64,000 nucleotides of DNA, from assembly GCF_012913485.1 (NCBI RefSeq), contig NZ_CP051774.1:5766001-5830000 (forward strand), read 5' to 3'. The position numbers and the translations under genes are program-made. Source of the stretch: Luteolibacter luteus (lineage in GTDB: Bacteria > Verrucomicrobiota > Verrucomicrobiia > Verrucomicrobiales > Akkermansiaceae). This document shows, piece by piece, positions 18,701 through 25,685 of the stretch. The notes under the pieces are model-generated. The model saw only the letters and a list, made by a program, of their open reading frames with translations, ran no database searches and was not told the origin of the DNA. Every line of letters begins with the position of its first letter. Position 1 is the first letter of the stretch.

Positions 18701-18758
18701 CCGTGACGAGGAGCGGCCAGATCAACAGCGCGAGCGCCCGGAGGCGGCGGATTCTCAT
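12747..18758 (-). CDS. Rhamnogalacturonan lyase (PL11-like) fused to a PATR beta-helix and C-terminal module
   Basis: This giant secreted protein has 2003 residues. After the signal peptide (M-R-I-R-R-L-R-A-L-A-L-L), residues about 25-620 match polysaccharide lyase family 11. Calcium-binding D-G-D-G and D-M-D-G-D-G-K-A-E-V motifs, R-H-H-P-D-T-A and H-T-T-D-I-D-P-D indicate an endo- or exo-acting rhamnogalacturonan lyase that cuts the pectin backbone. Residues about 630-1880 are a long beta-helix with six PATR motifs (N-T-Y-T-G-P-T-T-V type). The last 115 residues are a TSP3-like D-P-D-H-D-G motif and a beta-sandwich, not an autotransporter barrel. Family PL11 enzymes are normally about 600 residues, so the fusion triples the length. 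The start overlaps the preceding gene as ATGA. Confidence 0.9.
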   Translation of the reverse strand: MRIRRLRALALLIWPLLVTEAFAQRQMESLGRGVMALRKNSTQIYIGWRLLGNDPQDVAFNLYRSANGGAAVKLNASPLAASTNYTDTPPSLASVSYTYSVRPVLDGSEVPDTWANPAVTGSTLPANPPTRQYFPVPIQPTPDGAGHKVKFCWVGDLDGDGEYDFVIDRHHPDTAARQFLEAYKRDGTFLWRMDMGPNSVDQYNIEPGSSAISIGHGDNVTVYDMDGDGKAEVIVRTAKGVVLPDGTTITAATDNIQYLSVIDGLTGAERARATVPNPYIADGPLNGHMGIFYADGQRPSVLLQAKNRIGDGAFQGLITAWDFRNGVLSQRWSWDDDGVHAPEGHQIRIGDPDNDGKDEFCDIGFSIDDNGSLLYSIGEVTHGDRFHTTDIDPDRPGLETYIIQQNNPSGLATALFDSANGSFIKKWYAGAVVDVGRGVISDMDSAHKGYEMFSTQAGIFNAKGEQIYSAQPFPPEAIWWDADLGREFIATVGSTAESPAISKFNPASPAGLTRLYTIYNETPPGVYQAYGGRPAFWGDILGDWREELLCVANDNSELRIYTTKLDASNRVYALMHNPQYRCQATTKGYVQASYTDYYLGHGMTVPQPPPMVQADLAWRGGAGSSQWDLGATSAWTADGVARAFASGKTVRFDIGADATTPIVLSGTLNPGNVAVYSPKDQTLDGSGGSLSGSMKLMKAGSGSFTITGSHSYNGSTTIWDGALNIDGTLAQSPVTVWGGTYGGKGAKGEKGGRLGGSGSIGQAVTLQYRGAIAPGNGMGHAATLSLAGGLSAQDSSVFALDLSDDPGGTTRPNDKIAVTGNLTLAGAVHIHINALNGQLAPGTYTLLTYSGSLTGSLANLSVTIPPGTPHTLAAGGGAITLEVPVTRAPTAVTWRGSGTAWDLASSPNWLVSGASGIFVAGDSVAFDGSGAASSTVDLKTILPTSGVTVDSATNYSFTGSGSLSGSGGLTKSGSGTLALGTVNDYTGPTRITGGVLAISSLGDAGSPGSIGAASASAANLVIDGGALRLTGSQTNTNRDLSFGPSGATLEVALGNSTMQISGTASGGGKLVKAGPGTLILASANTYSGGTVVDCGTIYLAGATPNSSGLGTGNVTLNKGTLSMANVQASETAAWNMIVPSGGTGRLNADGRCTLTGSLTGSGDFTFHTPYVRTELQGNWSAFTGRIFVITDSDGGDFRIRSSAGYPLAALDLANDVYAYYQSTMGSDLTLSIGTLSGASESRLLGGPTANRTLTWQVGARNESSTFAGVIGNSTGPTALTKTGSGVLTLTGPCTYTGATNIQQGTLRINGATSGTTITVQGGAALGGSGSVTGNVQVQGGGILEHGAISGAPLSISGNLILNGPISFRPGTMAEAGTYTVATFTGSLAGTQQFTWLPPQGTFLSASFNVVPASGSTPGRIELTLTPPLRPPATLVWSGTADSGWNSANWLLDGNAASFSDGDTARFTDAGNATSPVVIATDVVPTAVLVESTKNYTFSGSGLITGNASLTKAGSGTLNLMSAHTYSGGTFLNGGTLYTSTEAAMAAIGTGPIVFNGGTLQQLDNTATYSSASYSIQVPAGQTGTLRTDSRMDLSGSLSGSGTLNVHVPWLRFKVMGNWSAFGGTLNLTTDADGGLFRLANTAGLPSASLSMASGVTTLSFLNQNHSIPMGSLSGPAGSFLSGIVPDNNTPGAYTVTWKIGDRNIDSTFAGVIQNGSGTSRSAIEKSGRGTLVLSGTNTYTGPTTVSDGKLLIDGSLANTATTVASSGTLGGNGSIAGAVTVHGTLSPGSGAVGTLACSSGLVLSSSSKLSYELGSVAASDKLQVAGPFTLDGSIDVSPLPGFGAGTYTLAAYSGTLTDNGLAVGTLPDGFTATVEASGGSVRLVVVQNLSAFGQWQLEYFGSASDPEAAPDADPDHDGSSNDTEFRLGLDPKNGGASFRATGSLAPSGLTLIWPSAPELSFEIHRSGSLDGPWQTMATVTGTGSFTDTAPPEGKCFYRIVLLP

Positions 18759-19339
18759 GGTGAGGTATCGGGTGAGGAGAGTGAAAGCTTCCGCTCGCGG
18801 CGGCTGAGATCGAGCGCGGCAACTTGCTTGCCCTGGCGTTCGACCGCAGAGACGGGCTGGCCGAAGACCTTGATCGATCCGGTGAAGTCCGGACCGAAGT
18901 CCTTGCAGAAGTCCGCTTCGATCGTGAGCGGCCAGCCTTTTGCGGCGGGGTATGTGAGCACGAAAGCGATGTCCTGCGAGACTTCGCGGGAAACCCGGAC
19001 TTCGCCCGGGGTCAGCGGGCCTTTGGGCGAAGAGAGGATAAAGAGCCGCGTCCCCAGGGCCTCGAGCTTCCCGCGTGTTTCATCGGAGATATCGCCAGTC
19101 CAGCGCGGCGGTGACTCTGCGCCCAACAAGACCGCCGCGACCGTCGGGGTCATGCGGACGATCAGGATTGAGCGGCTTTCCAGCAGGCGCAGGGTGGCAT
19201 GCGCATCGAAGCCATGATGAGCCGGAGCCGGTAGCACGGAGGCCAGCGTGATGAGCATGGCAAGAAAGCGAGGGCGTGCTGCCGCAGTTAACCCGTGCCG
19301 CGGCAGCCCTGTCTCTACCCATTGGCTGGAAAGGATCAT
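18755..19339 (-). CDS. Small exported protein of unknown function, coupled to both neighbours
   Basis: This 194-residue protein overlaps the PATR/PEP-CTERM gene upstream (ATGA at 19336-19339) and the lyase fusion downstream (ATGA at 18755-18758), so all three are likely translated in sequence. The start at 19339 is supported by that overlap. An internal Met at 19258 begins a tighter signal peptide (M-L-I-T-L-A-S-V-L-P, then A-P-A-H-H-G), so the true start could be there. The mature part is mostly beta-strand with F-D-A-H-A-T-L-R and P-L-T-I-E-A-D-F-C-K. A single cysteine is present. I do not recognise the family. Its position suggests a role in export or assembly of the flanking surface proteins, but no motif proves it. 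Confidence 0.75.
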   Translation of the reverse strand: MILSSQWVETGLPRHGLTAAARPRFLAMLITLASVLPAPAHHGFDAHATLRLLESRSILIVRMTPTVAAVLLGAESPPRWTGDISDETRGKLEALGTRLFILSSPKGPLTPGEVRVSREVSQDIAFVLTYPAAKGWPLTIEADFCKDFGPDFTGSIKVFGQPVSAVERQGKQVAALDLSRRERKLSLSSPDTSP

Positions 19340-21030
19340 AGCGGCCGGCGGCGGCGCAGCAGCATGAGCAGGCCGATGGCACCAAGTGCCGCAGCGCGAG
19401 GCTCCGGCACCGTGTAGAGCACGATGTCATTTCCGCCGGTAAGGGTCGGAGTTCCGGTGTCGGCGATGTTTCCGGAGTAGGAGATAAAGAGGTCGGTGCC
19501 TCCGAAGTTGCCGACCAAGGCTCCATCTTCCAGCAAGCCGGCGAAGGTGCCGGTGCGGGTGGCTCCATCCGCCAGCTGGACGATGCCGAAGACCTGATTG
19601 GCCGCGAGGGCAAAGGCATTCGTAAGCGAGATGGAGAGCACTCCTCCGCCCAAGGTCAGCGTCGGTGCTGCTCCGCTCAGCTTGATGCGATCGTAGCCCT
19701 CGGTGTCATTCAGGATGAAATCGGTGCCAGCGAGTTCGATCGCGGCCGTGGAGGCGGCGGTGAGGTTCAGATTTCCCGCCAGCTCGATCGAGCCGGGGCT
19801 GGCTCCAGCTGCGAAGGTCGCGGCATTCACCGTGACATCTCCGCCGACGGTTCCGGTGCCGCCGAAGGTCCCACCGTCCACACTCACCGCCGTGGCTCCC
19901 AGCGAGCCATTCACGTAGAGCGCCCCCGCTGAGACGATGGTGGCTCCGGTGTAGGTGGAGGCGCCATCAAGAGTGAGGGAACCCGTGCCGACCTTGGTGA
20001 GGCGGGATTGCACGGCAGCGTTGTTCTCGATCGTGCCGCTGAAAGAGGTATCCGTGTTCTTCGCGCCGACGGACCAGGTCACTGCTCCAGCCGTGCCGCC
20101 CGTCAGCTTGGCTGTCGTGGACGTGCCGGAGAGCGCGCCGATCGAGACCGTGTTGCCGCCGCTGTTGGTCTGCGTGCGGACGATGACTGAGCCGGCGAGA
20201 TTCACCTCACAATTCTGCCAGCCGACGGCATTGAAATTCGGCTGGCCGCTGCCGAGCGCTGCGACGCCAAGGCGGACGACACCGCTGCCGGAGAGATTCA
20301 GCTTTCCCGTGAAGCCGCTCCAGTTGTTCTGGAGGTCCGAGCGTTCGGTATTGGAGGAAACTCCGAAATTGAGTGTGCCTGCGCCAGTGACCGCACCATT
20401 CATGCGGAAGCGATTGGAGGCGGTCAGGGTGCCGCCACCCGCTGCGACATCGATGGCATTGGCATAGACCAAGGTGTTGCCACCCGCATAGGCATGGGAG
20501 AGGGTCCCGCCATCGAAGGTGACGGTGCCGGTGCCGATCCCGCCGGTGCCGAAGTTCACGTTGCTGCCGAGGATGAGGGTGCCTGCCTTGAGCGTGGTGG
20601 CGCCGGTGTAGGTATTGCCGCCATTGGAGAGGGTAAGGCTGGCGGTGCCGGTTTTCATCAGACCGCTGGTTCCTCCCACCAAGGCGGAGATCGTCGCGTT
20701 CACATTGGTCTGGACCGTCGCAACTCCGGAGAGCGTAAGGGTACTTGCCCCGCTGATGGTCCAGGTTCCGGCGCTGCCCGGATCGGCATCGCCAAGCAGA
20801 AGCTGCCCGAGGTCCTGGGCGGAATCGAGCACGACGCCGAAATTGCCCGCAGGCAAGTCGGCGCTTGTGAGGGTGGCGATGCCACCGGCTCCGGCGGGAG
20901 TGGCGGCATTCCAGTTGTTCGGGTCGGACCAGTTTCCACCGCTTGTGGTGGAGGTCCAGTTGCCATCTGTCGCGGAGACGGCAGCAGGCAGGATCGCCGC
21001 GAGGGCGAGGAGGGTTTGGCGGGGTATCAT
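19336..21030 (-). CDS. PATR beta-strand repeat protein with PEP-CTERM signal
   Basis: This exported protein of 564 residues starts at M-I-P-R-Q-T-L-L-A-L-A (21030); the ORF extension to 21099 lacks a signal. It contains two PATR motifs (G-N-T-Y-T-G-A-T-T-L and A-S-T-Y-T-G-A-T-I-V) and a longer repeat module, N-N-W-S-G-F-T-G-K-L ... W-S-V-G-A-K-N-T-D-T-S-F, shared with the lyase fusion downstream. It ends in a PEP-CTERM signal (V-P-E-P-R-A-A-A-L-G-A-I-G-L, then R-R-R-R-P-L), not in an autotransporter barrel. It is the first gene of the coupled trio with 18755-19339 and 12747-18758. It is presumably a surface-displayed beta-helix. Any ligand is unknown. Confidence 0.87.
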   Translation of the reverse strand: MIPRQTLLALAAILPAAVSATDGNWTSTTSGGNWSDPNNWNAATPAGAGGIATLTSADLPAGNFGVVLDSAQDLGQLLLGDADPGSAGTWTISGASTLTLSGVATVQTNVNATISALVGGTSGLMKTGTASLTLSNGGNTYTGATTLKAGTLILGSNVNFGTGGIGTGTVTFDGGTLSHAYAGGNTLVYANAIDVAAGGGTLTASNRFRMNGAVTGAGTLNFGVSSNTERSDLQNNWSGFTGKLNLSGSGVVRLGVAALGSGQPNFNAVGWQNCEVNLAGSVIVRTQTNSGGNTVSIGALSGTSTTAKLTGGTAGAVTWSVGAKNTDTSFSGTIENNAAVQSRLTKVGTGSLTLDGASTYTGATIVSAGALYVNGSLGATAVSVDGGTFGGTGTVGGDVTVNAATFAAGASPGSIELAGNLNLTAASTAAIELAGTDFILNDTEGYDRIKLSGAAPTLTLGGGVLSISLTNAFALAANQVFGIVQLADGATRTGTFAGLLEDGALVGNFGGTDLFISYSGNIADTGTPTLTGGNDIVLYTVPEPRAAALGAIGLLMLLRRRRPL

Positions 21031-21185
21031 GGGTTTGGGGAACGGATGCTGGGTACGCACCGTCGCCTCCATGAAACGATTCCCATTATGAAGGGGCAAT
21101 TACCCGAAGGGGGGAGGGGAACGGAGAAATGCCCCAGTGCCCAAGCACGAACTCCTCGCGATCTGGGCCCCGCGCCGCCGTTATT

Positions 21186-22961
21186 TTATTTAGGCTGCTC
21201 CTTCAGATAGGCTTCCACTTCCTTGCGCTCGCCTGAGGGAAGGGAGTTCAGCCACTCCTGCGTCGCCTGCGGATCGTAATTGCGCCAGTTGGCAGCGAGG
21301 TTCTTGGTCGCCCACTGTTTGGCATCTCCCCTAGGGAGGGACTGCACCCAGCGCGCGGCGGCATCCGGATCCTTGCCACATAGAGCCACCGCATAGCGTG
21401 AGGCCTCCTGCGTGGGATTGATCTCGGGTCCGTAGCGAGAGGGGTCGGGATTACTTTCCCCGCTCTCTTCCTTTGGTGCAGGAGGCTGGGCGACGAGATA
21501 GCGGATGGCTTCCCCCCTCAAGCCGGAGTCGATGCCGTAGTCGTGAGCCGCGGCGATCACGTTCGCGACCGCAAGTTTCTTCTCGTCCGGCATCCGCTGG
21601 AAGCCATCGGACAAGGCCGCGATCTTCTCCTTGTCCCAATCCCGTAGCATGAAGAGGTAGTCGGAGCCATTTCGGGATTGGGTGGCGGAAACTTGCTCCA
21701 GCCAATCATTCGGGGCGGCGACCTTCGGCGGGCTGTCGCCGATCTCCTGTCTCTTGGCAATGAGGGAGCGGGCGATCTCACGGTCTTCCTCGCTACCCAA
21801 GGCTGAGATCAGTTTTTCACTATCCTCCCGGATCATCTTCGGGTTGTTCGCAATGATGCCCGAGATGAGATTTTGCCGGGCCTCCTTATCCAGCTCGAAT
21901 TGATCGACGAGGCCGAGGGTCTCGATCGGATTCTTGGAAGCATGGTTTTGCATCGCGGTAGAGCGCAGATGGCGCTTCTGTGCGTCCGGGATGTCCATGG
22001 TATCCAAGTCCAGATCGAGCCACTGGCGCGCGTTGGCTTGGTTGATGAAGAGGTATGCTTGATTGGAGATGTTCTTCTTCCAAGAGTCGGGAAGGTTCTG
22101 GAGCTCTTCGACGAGGCGGGTTTTCAAATCGCCCGTGAGATTCATGGCGTTTTCAAAGAGCTTCCAGCCATCAGGGCGGGCGGCGAGTTTCCTCAATTCA
22201 TCCGTGAAGGACTCCTTCATCCTCCTGCCGACCACGATGCTCTCTGCTTGGAGCCGCCAAGAGAAGGGTAGGGAATCAAGCGATGCTTCAAGGAGGGCGG
22301 GGTCCTTCTCCGCGATTTTCCGAAAGATACCGCTATCGAAATAGCCTTCCGTTTCCCCGGTGTCCGGGCGTTTGAGCATCTTGACCAAGTGCTCCAGCGC
22401 GAGTTCAGGCTCGCTGGCGGCAAGATCTCCGAGAGTCATGACCTCCAACCGCGGATTCGTGTGGGTCATGAAGAAGGAGAGTGCCAGCGCCGGATGTTCC
22501 TTTGCCCAGCTTGCAATGAGTGCTTCCGCGCGGTCGGGATTGTTCTTGATGTTCCATGCGATGAAGCCCTCGCGATCTTCCGCTTCCCAACGCTGCATCG
22601 CGATTTTTTGGAACAAGGCTACGTCAAAGCCCTCGCTCATGTCGAACCAGCGCTTGTCCAGCCACTCGCTGAGATCGGCCATAGGCATGGTGGTAGCGAG
22701 ATCAATGGTGGCTCGCATGCGCTGCTCCGGAGAACTGGCCCGTAATACCACCATGGTTTCGCGGACGTAATCGGGCACGCCATTGCCGCGCGGGCCACGT
22801 TCAGCGCGCTTGTTGTCTTGGGCGGATGCGATTGTTCCGGCGGTAGGAGTGCGGGGTGCCTTGGAAGACCTCGTGCTGGTGAGGTTCCAGCCCGCGAGAG
22901 AGGCGGCGACGAATATGGCAGCGCAGGCACCACAGAAGAGGAGTGGGGACGGCGTGCTCAT
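21186..22961 (-). CDS. Secreted W-repeat (helical) protein of unknown function, copy 1
   Basis: This 591-residue protein has an N-terminal hydrophobic anchor or signal (M-S-T-P-S-P-L-L-F-C-G-A-C, cysteines suggest a possible lipoprotein) and a long helical-repeat body. The repeat signature is A-x-x-W-x-x-x-D-P-x-A-A-x-x-W-L-x-x-L-P-x-G, clearest near the C-terminus (N-W-R-N-Y-D-P-Q-A-T-Q-E-W-L). It starts only 4 bp after the end of the gene at 22966, a shorter relative. The family looks like TPR/Sel1-type helical solenoids that are common in Verrucomicrobia, but I do not know a name or function. The third member in this window is at 58912. A scaffold role in the periplasm is a guess from the fold type only. 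Confidence 0.8.
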   Translation of the reverse strand: MSTPSPLLFCGACAAIFVAASLAGWNLTSTRSSKAPRTPTAGTIASAQDNKRAERGPRGNGVPDYVRETMVVLRASSPEQRMRATIDLATTMPMADLSEWLDKRWFDMSEGFDVALFQKIAMQRWEAEDREGFIAWNIKNNPDRAEALIASWAKEHPALALSFFMTHTNPRLEVMTLGDLAASEPELALEHLVKMLKRPDTGETEGYFDSGIFRKIAEKDPALLEASLDSLPFSWRLQAESIVVGRRMKESFTDELRKLAARPDGWKLFENAMNLTGDLKTRLVEELQNLPDSWKKNISNQAYLFINQANARQWLDLDLDTMDIPDAQKRHLRSTAMQNHASKNPIETLGLVDQFELDKEARQNLISGIIANNPKMIREDSEKLISALGSEEDREIARSLIAKRQEIGDSPPKVAAPNDWLEQVSATQSRNGSDYLFMLRDWDKEKIAALSDGFQRMPDEKKLAVANVIAAAHDYGIDSGLRGEAIRYLVAQPPAPKEESGESNPDPSRYGPEINPTQEASRYAVALCGKDPDAAARWVQSLPRGDAKQWATKNLAANWRNYDPQATQEWLNSLPSGERKEVEAYLKEQPK

Positions 22962-22965
22962 ATGC

Positions 22966-24522
22966 CTATTGAATCCCGATGGATTTTCTCAGTTGTTCCG
23001 CCCGTTCGGTGGGTAGATCCGCAGCCTCCAACCAGGCACCGGCAGCCTCCCGATCATAGCGCCCCCATTCCAACACGGCATTCTCCAGATACTCCTCTGA
23101 TTTGCTCATGCTCATGATCCAGTCGACCGCTTCAGGGTAGTTCTGGTCGCTTCTGAGCTTGCTCGCGATCTTTGCCGTCGCGTAATCCCGCACTACCGGA
23201 TCGCTTTGCCGTTTGGTCCACTCCGCAAAGGCCGGTAGGTCGCTGTCCGCCCATTGGCTGGTAAGGAGCGAGAAGCTGTTCACCCGTTGCCCTGAGGCTT
23301 CGGCGGTGGGGAGCTGCAACTCGACCGTGCGCGCTGGATCGGTCGCCATCATGGCGTTCAAGAGGTTCATGACATCCGTGTTGTCAGAACCGAAAGACAG
23401 GGTGGAGTTCTCCACCTTGACGTTCTTGGATTGGCCCAAGGCATTTGGGGCTGCCTCGAAGAGATCCTTGGCCAGCTCGAAGGCCTTCTCGCGGTCGCTG
23501 GACAAGTAGTGCAGCGCCGCGGTGGCGAGGCGCTGGGAGAGAATGTAAGGAGCCTTCGTTTCCTTCGCCTGCCGGATGGCGGCTTCGGGGTCGGTGTTGA
23601 GGAGGGACTCGAAGAGCGCGCTCTCCATTCTCCGTTTCATTCCACCCGAGGGCGCTTGGTCGATGATGCGCTGGAGGACCTCGGGGCGCTGGCTGCCGGC
23701 GATATCGAGGAAAGCACTCAGTAGATCGCTGTCAGAGCGGGGGTAATGATCCCGTTGCGGCAGGTTTTCCCGAAGCCAATCGTAGGCGGCCCACGGGTCG
23801 CGCGCGGCCAGGACTTTGAAGAGTCCTCCGTCGGTGCCGCGGCCGTTCTTCACGAGGAAATCGAGCTTCTCAAGCGGATCGCCGCAGTCGTCCCACTTTG
23901 CCAGACCCGAAAGCGCGTGATAGCGGCTCTTTTCGGGGAGCTCGTCGAAGTGCTCCAGCAACCATTTCGAATGGAATTCGCCGATGCCTTCCGCGACGTT
24001 GCGCAGCCGATCCGGATTGGTGGCGATCGCGGTGGAAAGAGCCATGGCGGGTTCATGGCAGCTCCACGCCCACCAGGCGTAATGTTCATCGGGCGTGCCC
24101 TTGGTTGCGGTCGTGGCTCCTTGCGGATTGATGCGGGTCCAATTGATGAAGATGAGATCGTTGATATCCCTGTTGCAATTCTCCTGCTGGCGGTAGTGCT
24201 GCCAGTAAGCCGCGATGTCTTCCTCGCCCGCGTCCACCATCCAGAGGGCAACGCGCGCATAGAGATCGGGACCATCGGCGATCCTGATGCTTTCGAGGGT
24301 GTCCTTTGAACGAAGCGTGGAGCGTGCGGCGGCGATGATGCCTGCTTTTGAAACGATGGCGGGGCCATCTGATGAGCCGCCTTGGCCGGATGAGGAGGAT
24401 CCAGATCCTTTTGTCACAGGATCGGACGCCGGGATGCTCGAAGCTATCCGTTTGGCCACGTGTCCCGTTGCGAGACCCGCGGTGCAGAGACCGAGAAACA
24501 GGAGGGTTTGTTTCTTGTTCAC
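22966..24522 (-). CDS. Secreted W-repeat (helical) protein of unknown function, copy 2
   Basis: This 518-residue exported protein has a signal peptide starting M-N-K-K-Q-T-L-L-F-L-G-L, a low-complexity serine/glycine linker (S-G-S-S-S-S-G-Q-G-G-S-S) at about residues 41-52, and then a helical-repeat body. Recognisable repeat ends are A-A-R-D-P-W-A-A-Y-D-W-L-R-E-N-L-P and E-W-G-R-Y-D-R-E-A-A-G-A-W-L, the same D-P/R-x-A-A-x-x-W-L pattern as its neighbours. It is the first gene of a two-gene unit with 21186-22961 (4 bp apart). No catalytic motif is visible. It is a paralogue, not a duplicate: the two proteins differ across most of their length. A clear promoter was not seen in the 121 bp upstream. 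Confidence 0.8.
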   Translation of the reverse strand: MNKKQTLLFLGLCTAGLATGHVAKRIASSIPASDPVTKGSGSSSSGQGGSSDGPAIVSKAGIIAAARSTLRSKDTLESIRIADGPDLYARVALWMVDAGEEDIAAYWQHYRQQENCNRDINDLIFINWTRINPQGATTATKGTPDEHYAWWAWSCHEPAMALSTAIATNPDRLRNVAEGIGEFHSKWLLEHFDELPEKSRYHALSGLAKWDDCGDPLEKLDFLVKNGRGTDGGLFKVLAARDPWAAYDWLRENLPQRDHYPRSDSDLLSAFLDIAGSQRPEVLQRIIDQAPSGGMKRRMESALFESLLNTDPEAAIRQAKETKAPYILSQRLATAALHYLSSDREKAFELAKDLFEAAPNALGQSKNVKVENSTLSFGSDNTDVMNLLNAMMATDPARTVELQLPTAEASGQRVNSFSLLTSQWADSDLPAFAEWTKRQSDPVVRDYATAKIASKLRSDQNYPEAVDWIMSMSKSEEYLENAVLEWGRYDREAAGAWLEAADLPTERAEQLRKSIGIQ

Positions 24523-24643
24523 ATCGGCTTGAGGAGTCAGGGGGATGCCTGATCCGCAGATAGGTCAATGAGGACGGTTTTTGCGCGAAGGGTCAATCTG
24601 GATTCATGGCGTTTCGGGCGGGGAGCGATGGGTGCCTCAATGA

Positions 24644-25531
24644 TCACTCTTGCTCCTGCATCAGCTGCCCGTTGGGATTCAGCTTGGTGCGGAGCCAATC
24701 CAGCTCGGTCTTCATTTTCTCGGTCTCTTCCGGACTGAAATGGTATTCGGGAACGGAAAGTGGCTTGCCGTCCTCGCCAACGAGTGGTGTGGCAGCAGCG
24801 AGGGAAGTGCCCTTGCGGATTTGTTCCTCGAAGGCGGCGATGCGGAGATGAATGATTTCCGCATCGTATTCGCGGACCTTGCCGTCGGCCTCCCTGGCTT
24901 TTTCAAGTTCCTTGTCGCTGGCCATCACGCCTCCGACGATCTTGCCGCGGGAGATCTTCACCTGCACGGGTACCCATTGGTTTGGCTTGAGCAGCAGGGT
25001 GGCGTTCCGCGAGAAGGTCGCGGAGGCTTCCTCGGTGGCATCGCAATAGACCCCGGAGTCGTTCACCACGATCTTGCCGCGGTCCTTGAAGTCGGCTTGG
25101 CATTCTATCTCACCTTCGGTCGTGAAAGTGATTGTGGAGCCTTTCACTGGCTTTAGCTTGGTGCCGCTGTCAAAGGAGCGGATCTTCGCGTTCATGAGGA
25201 AGGACTTCTCCTTGATCGCTTCGGGAGCGAGCATGAGCACGGCCGTGGCGGTGCTTTCGTCCATTGCCTTGCGCCCGGCCTGCTTCTTGGCCCACTCGCC
25301 GAGCTTCTCCTGGAGATAGCCGGCCTCCGCCAGGCAGGGATCGCTGAGCTTCGCCATGGGGATGGCGAAGATTTTCTTTTCCTTGCTCCGGACATAGACC
25401 TTTCCCGGCCGCACGGCGAGGAAATCGCCGGTGAAAGTCCGCCCGTCGCGGCTTGTCCAGACCTGCGGTTCGTCGGCGTGAACTGCAGTGCAGCTGAGAA
25501 CCGGGAGGAGAAAGAGAAGGAGGAGTTTCAC
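24644..25531 (-). CDS. Exported protein with SHD1-like N-terminal domain
   Basis: This 295-residue protein has a signal peptide (M-K-L-L-L-L-F-L-L-P-V-L, cleavage near V-H-A-D). Residues about 22-65 carry the pattern W-T-S-R-D-G-R-T-F-T-G-D-F-L, then I-P-M-A-K-L-S-D, which is the SLA1-homology-1-like domain found in many Planctomycete and Verrucomicrobia exported proteins. The middle is a beta-rich region with several lysine-rich strands, and the C-terminal 90 residues are a charged helix that may form a coiled coil. It is divergent from the rhomboid gene. The gap to the W-repeat gene downstream is 121 bp, so co-transcription is uncertain. The function of SHD1-like domains in these bacteria is not established. 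Confidence 0.8.
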   Translation of the reverse strand: MKLLLLFLLPVLSCTAVHADEPQVWTSRDGRTFTGDFLAVRPGKVYVRSKEKKIFAIPMAKLSDPCLAEAGYLQEKLGEWAKKQAGRKAMDESTATAVLMLAPEAIKEKSFLMNAKIRSFDSGTKLKPVKGSTITFTTEGEIECQADFKDRGKIVVNDSGVYCDATEEASATFSRNATLLLKPNQWVPVQVKISRGKIVGGVMASDKELEKAREADGKVREYDAEIIHLRIAAFEEQIRKGTSLAAATPLVGEDGKPLSVPEYHFSPEETEKMKTELDWLRTKLNPNGQLMQEQE

Positions 25532-25685
25532 GGCAGGGCTTGTAGGAAAGATATGGGGACGGCGGCGAGAAATTACGGAGGGCCGGACGGGGATTGTTCA
25601 GGGAGCTTGGAAGGAGGATCGCTCCGGATTGCCGGTGGCGCGCTGCCTCCGCAGGAGACGGGTTGCAGGCCCGGGAAATGGGTGC

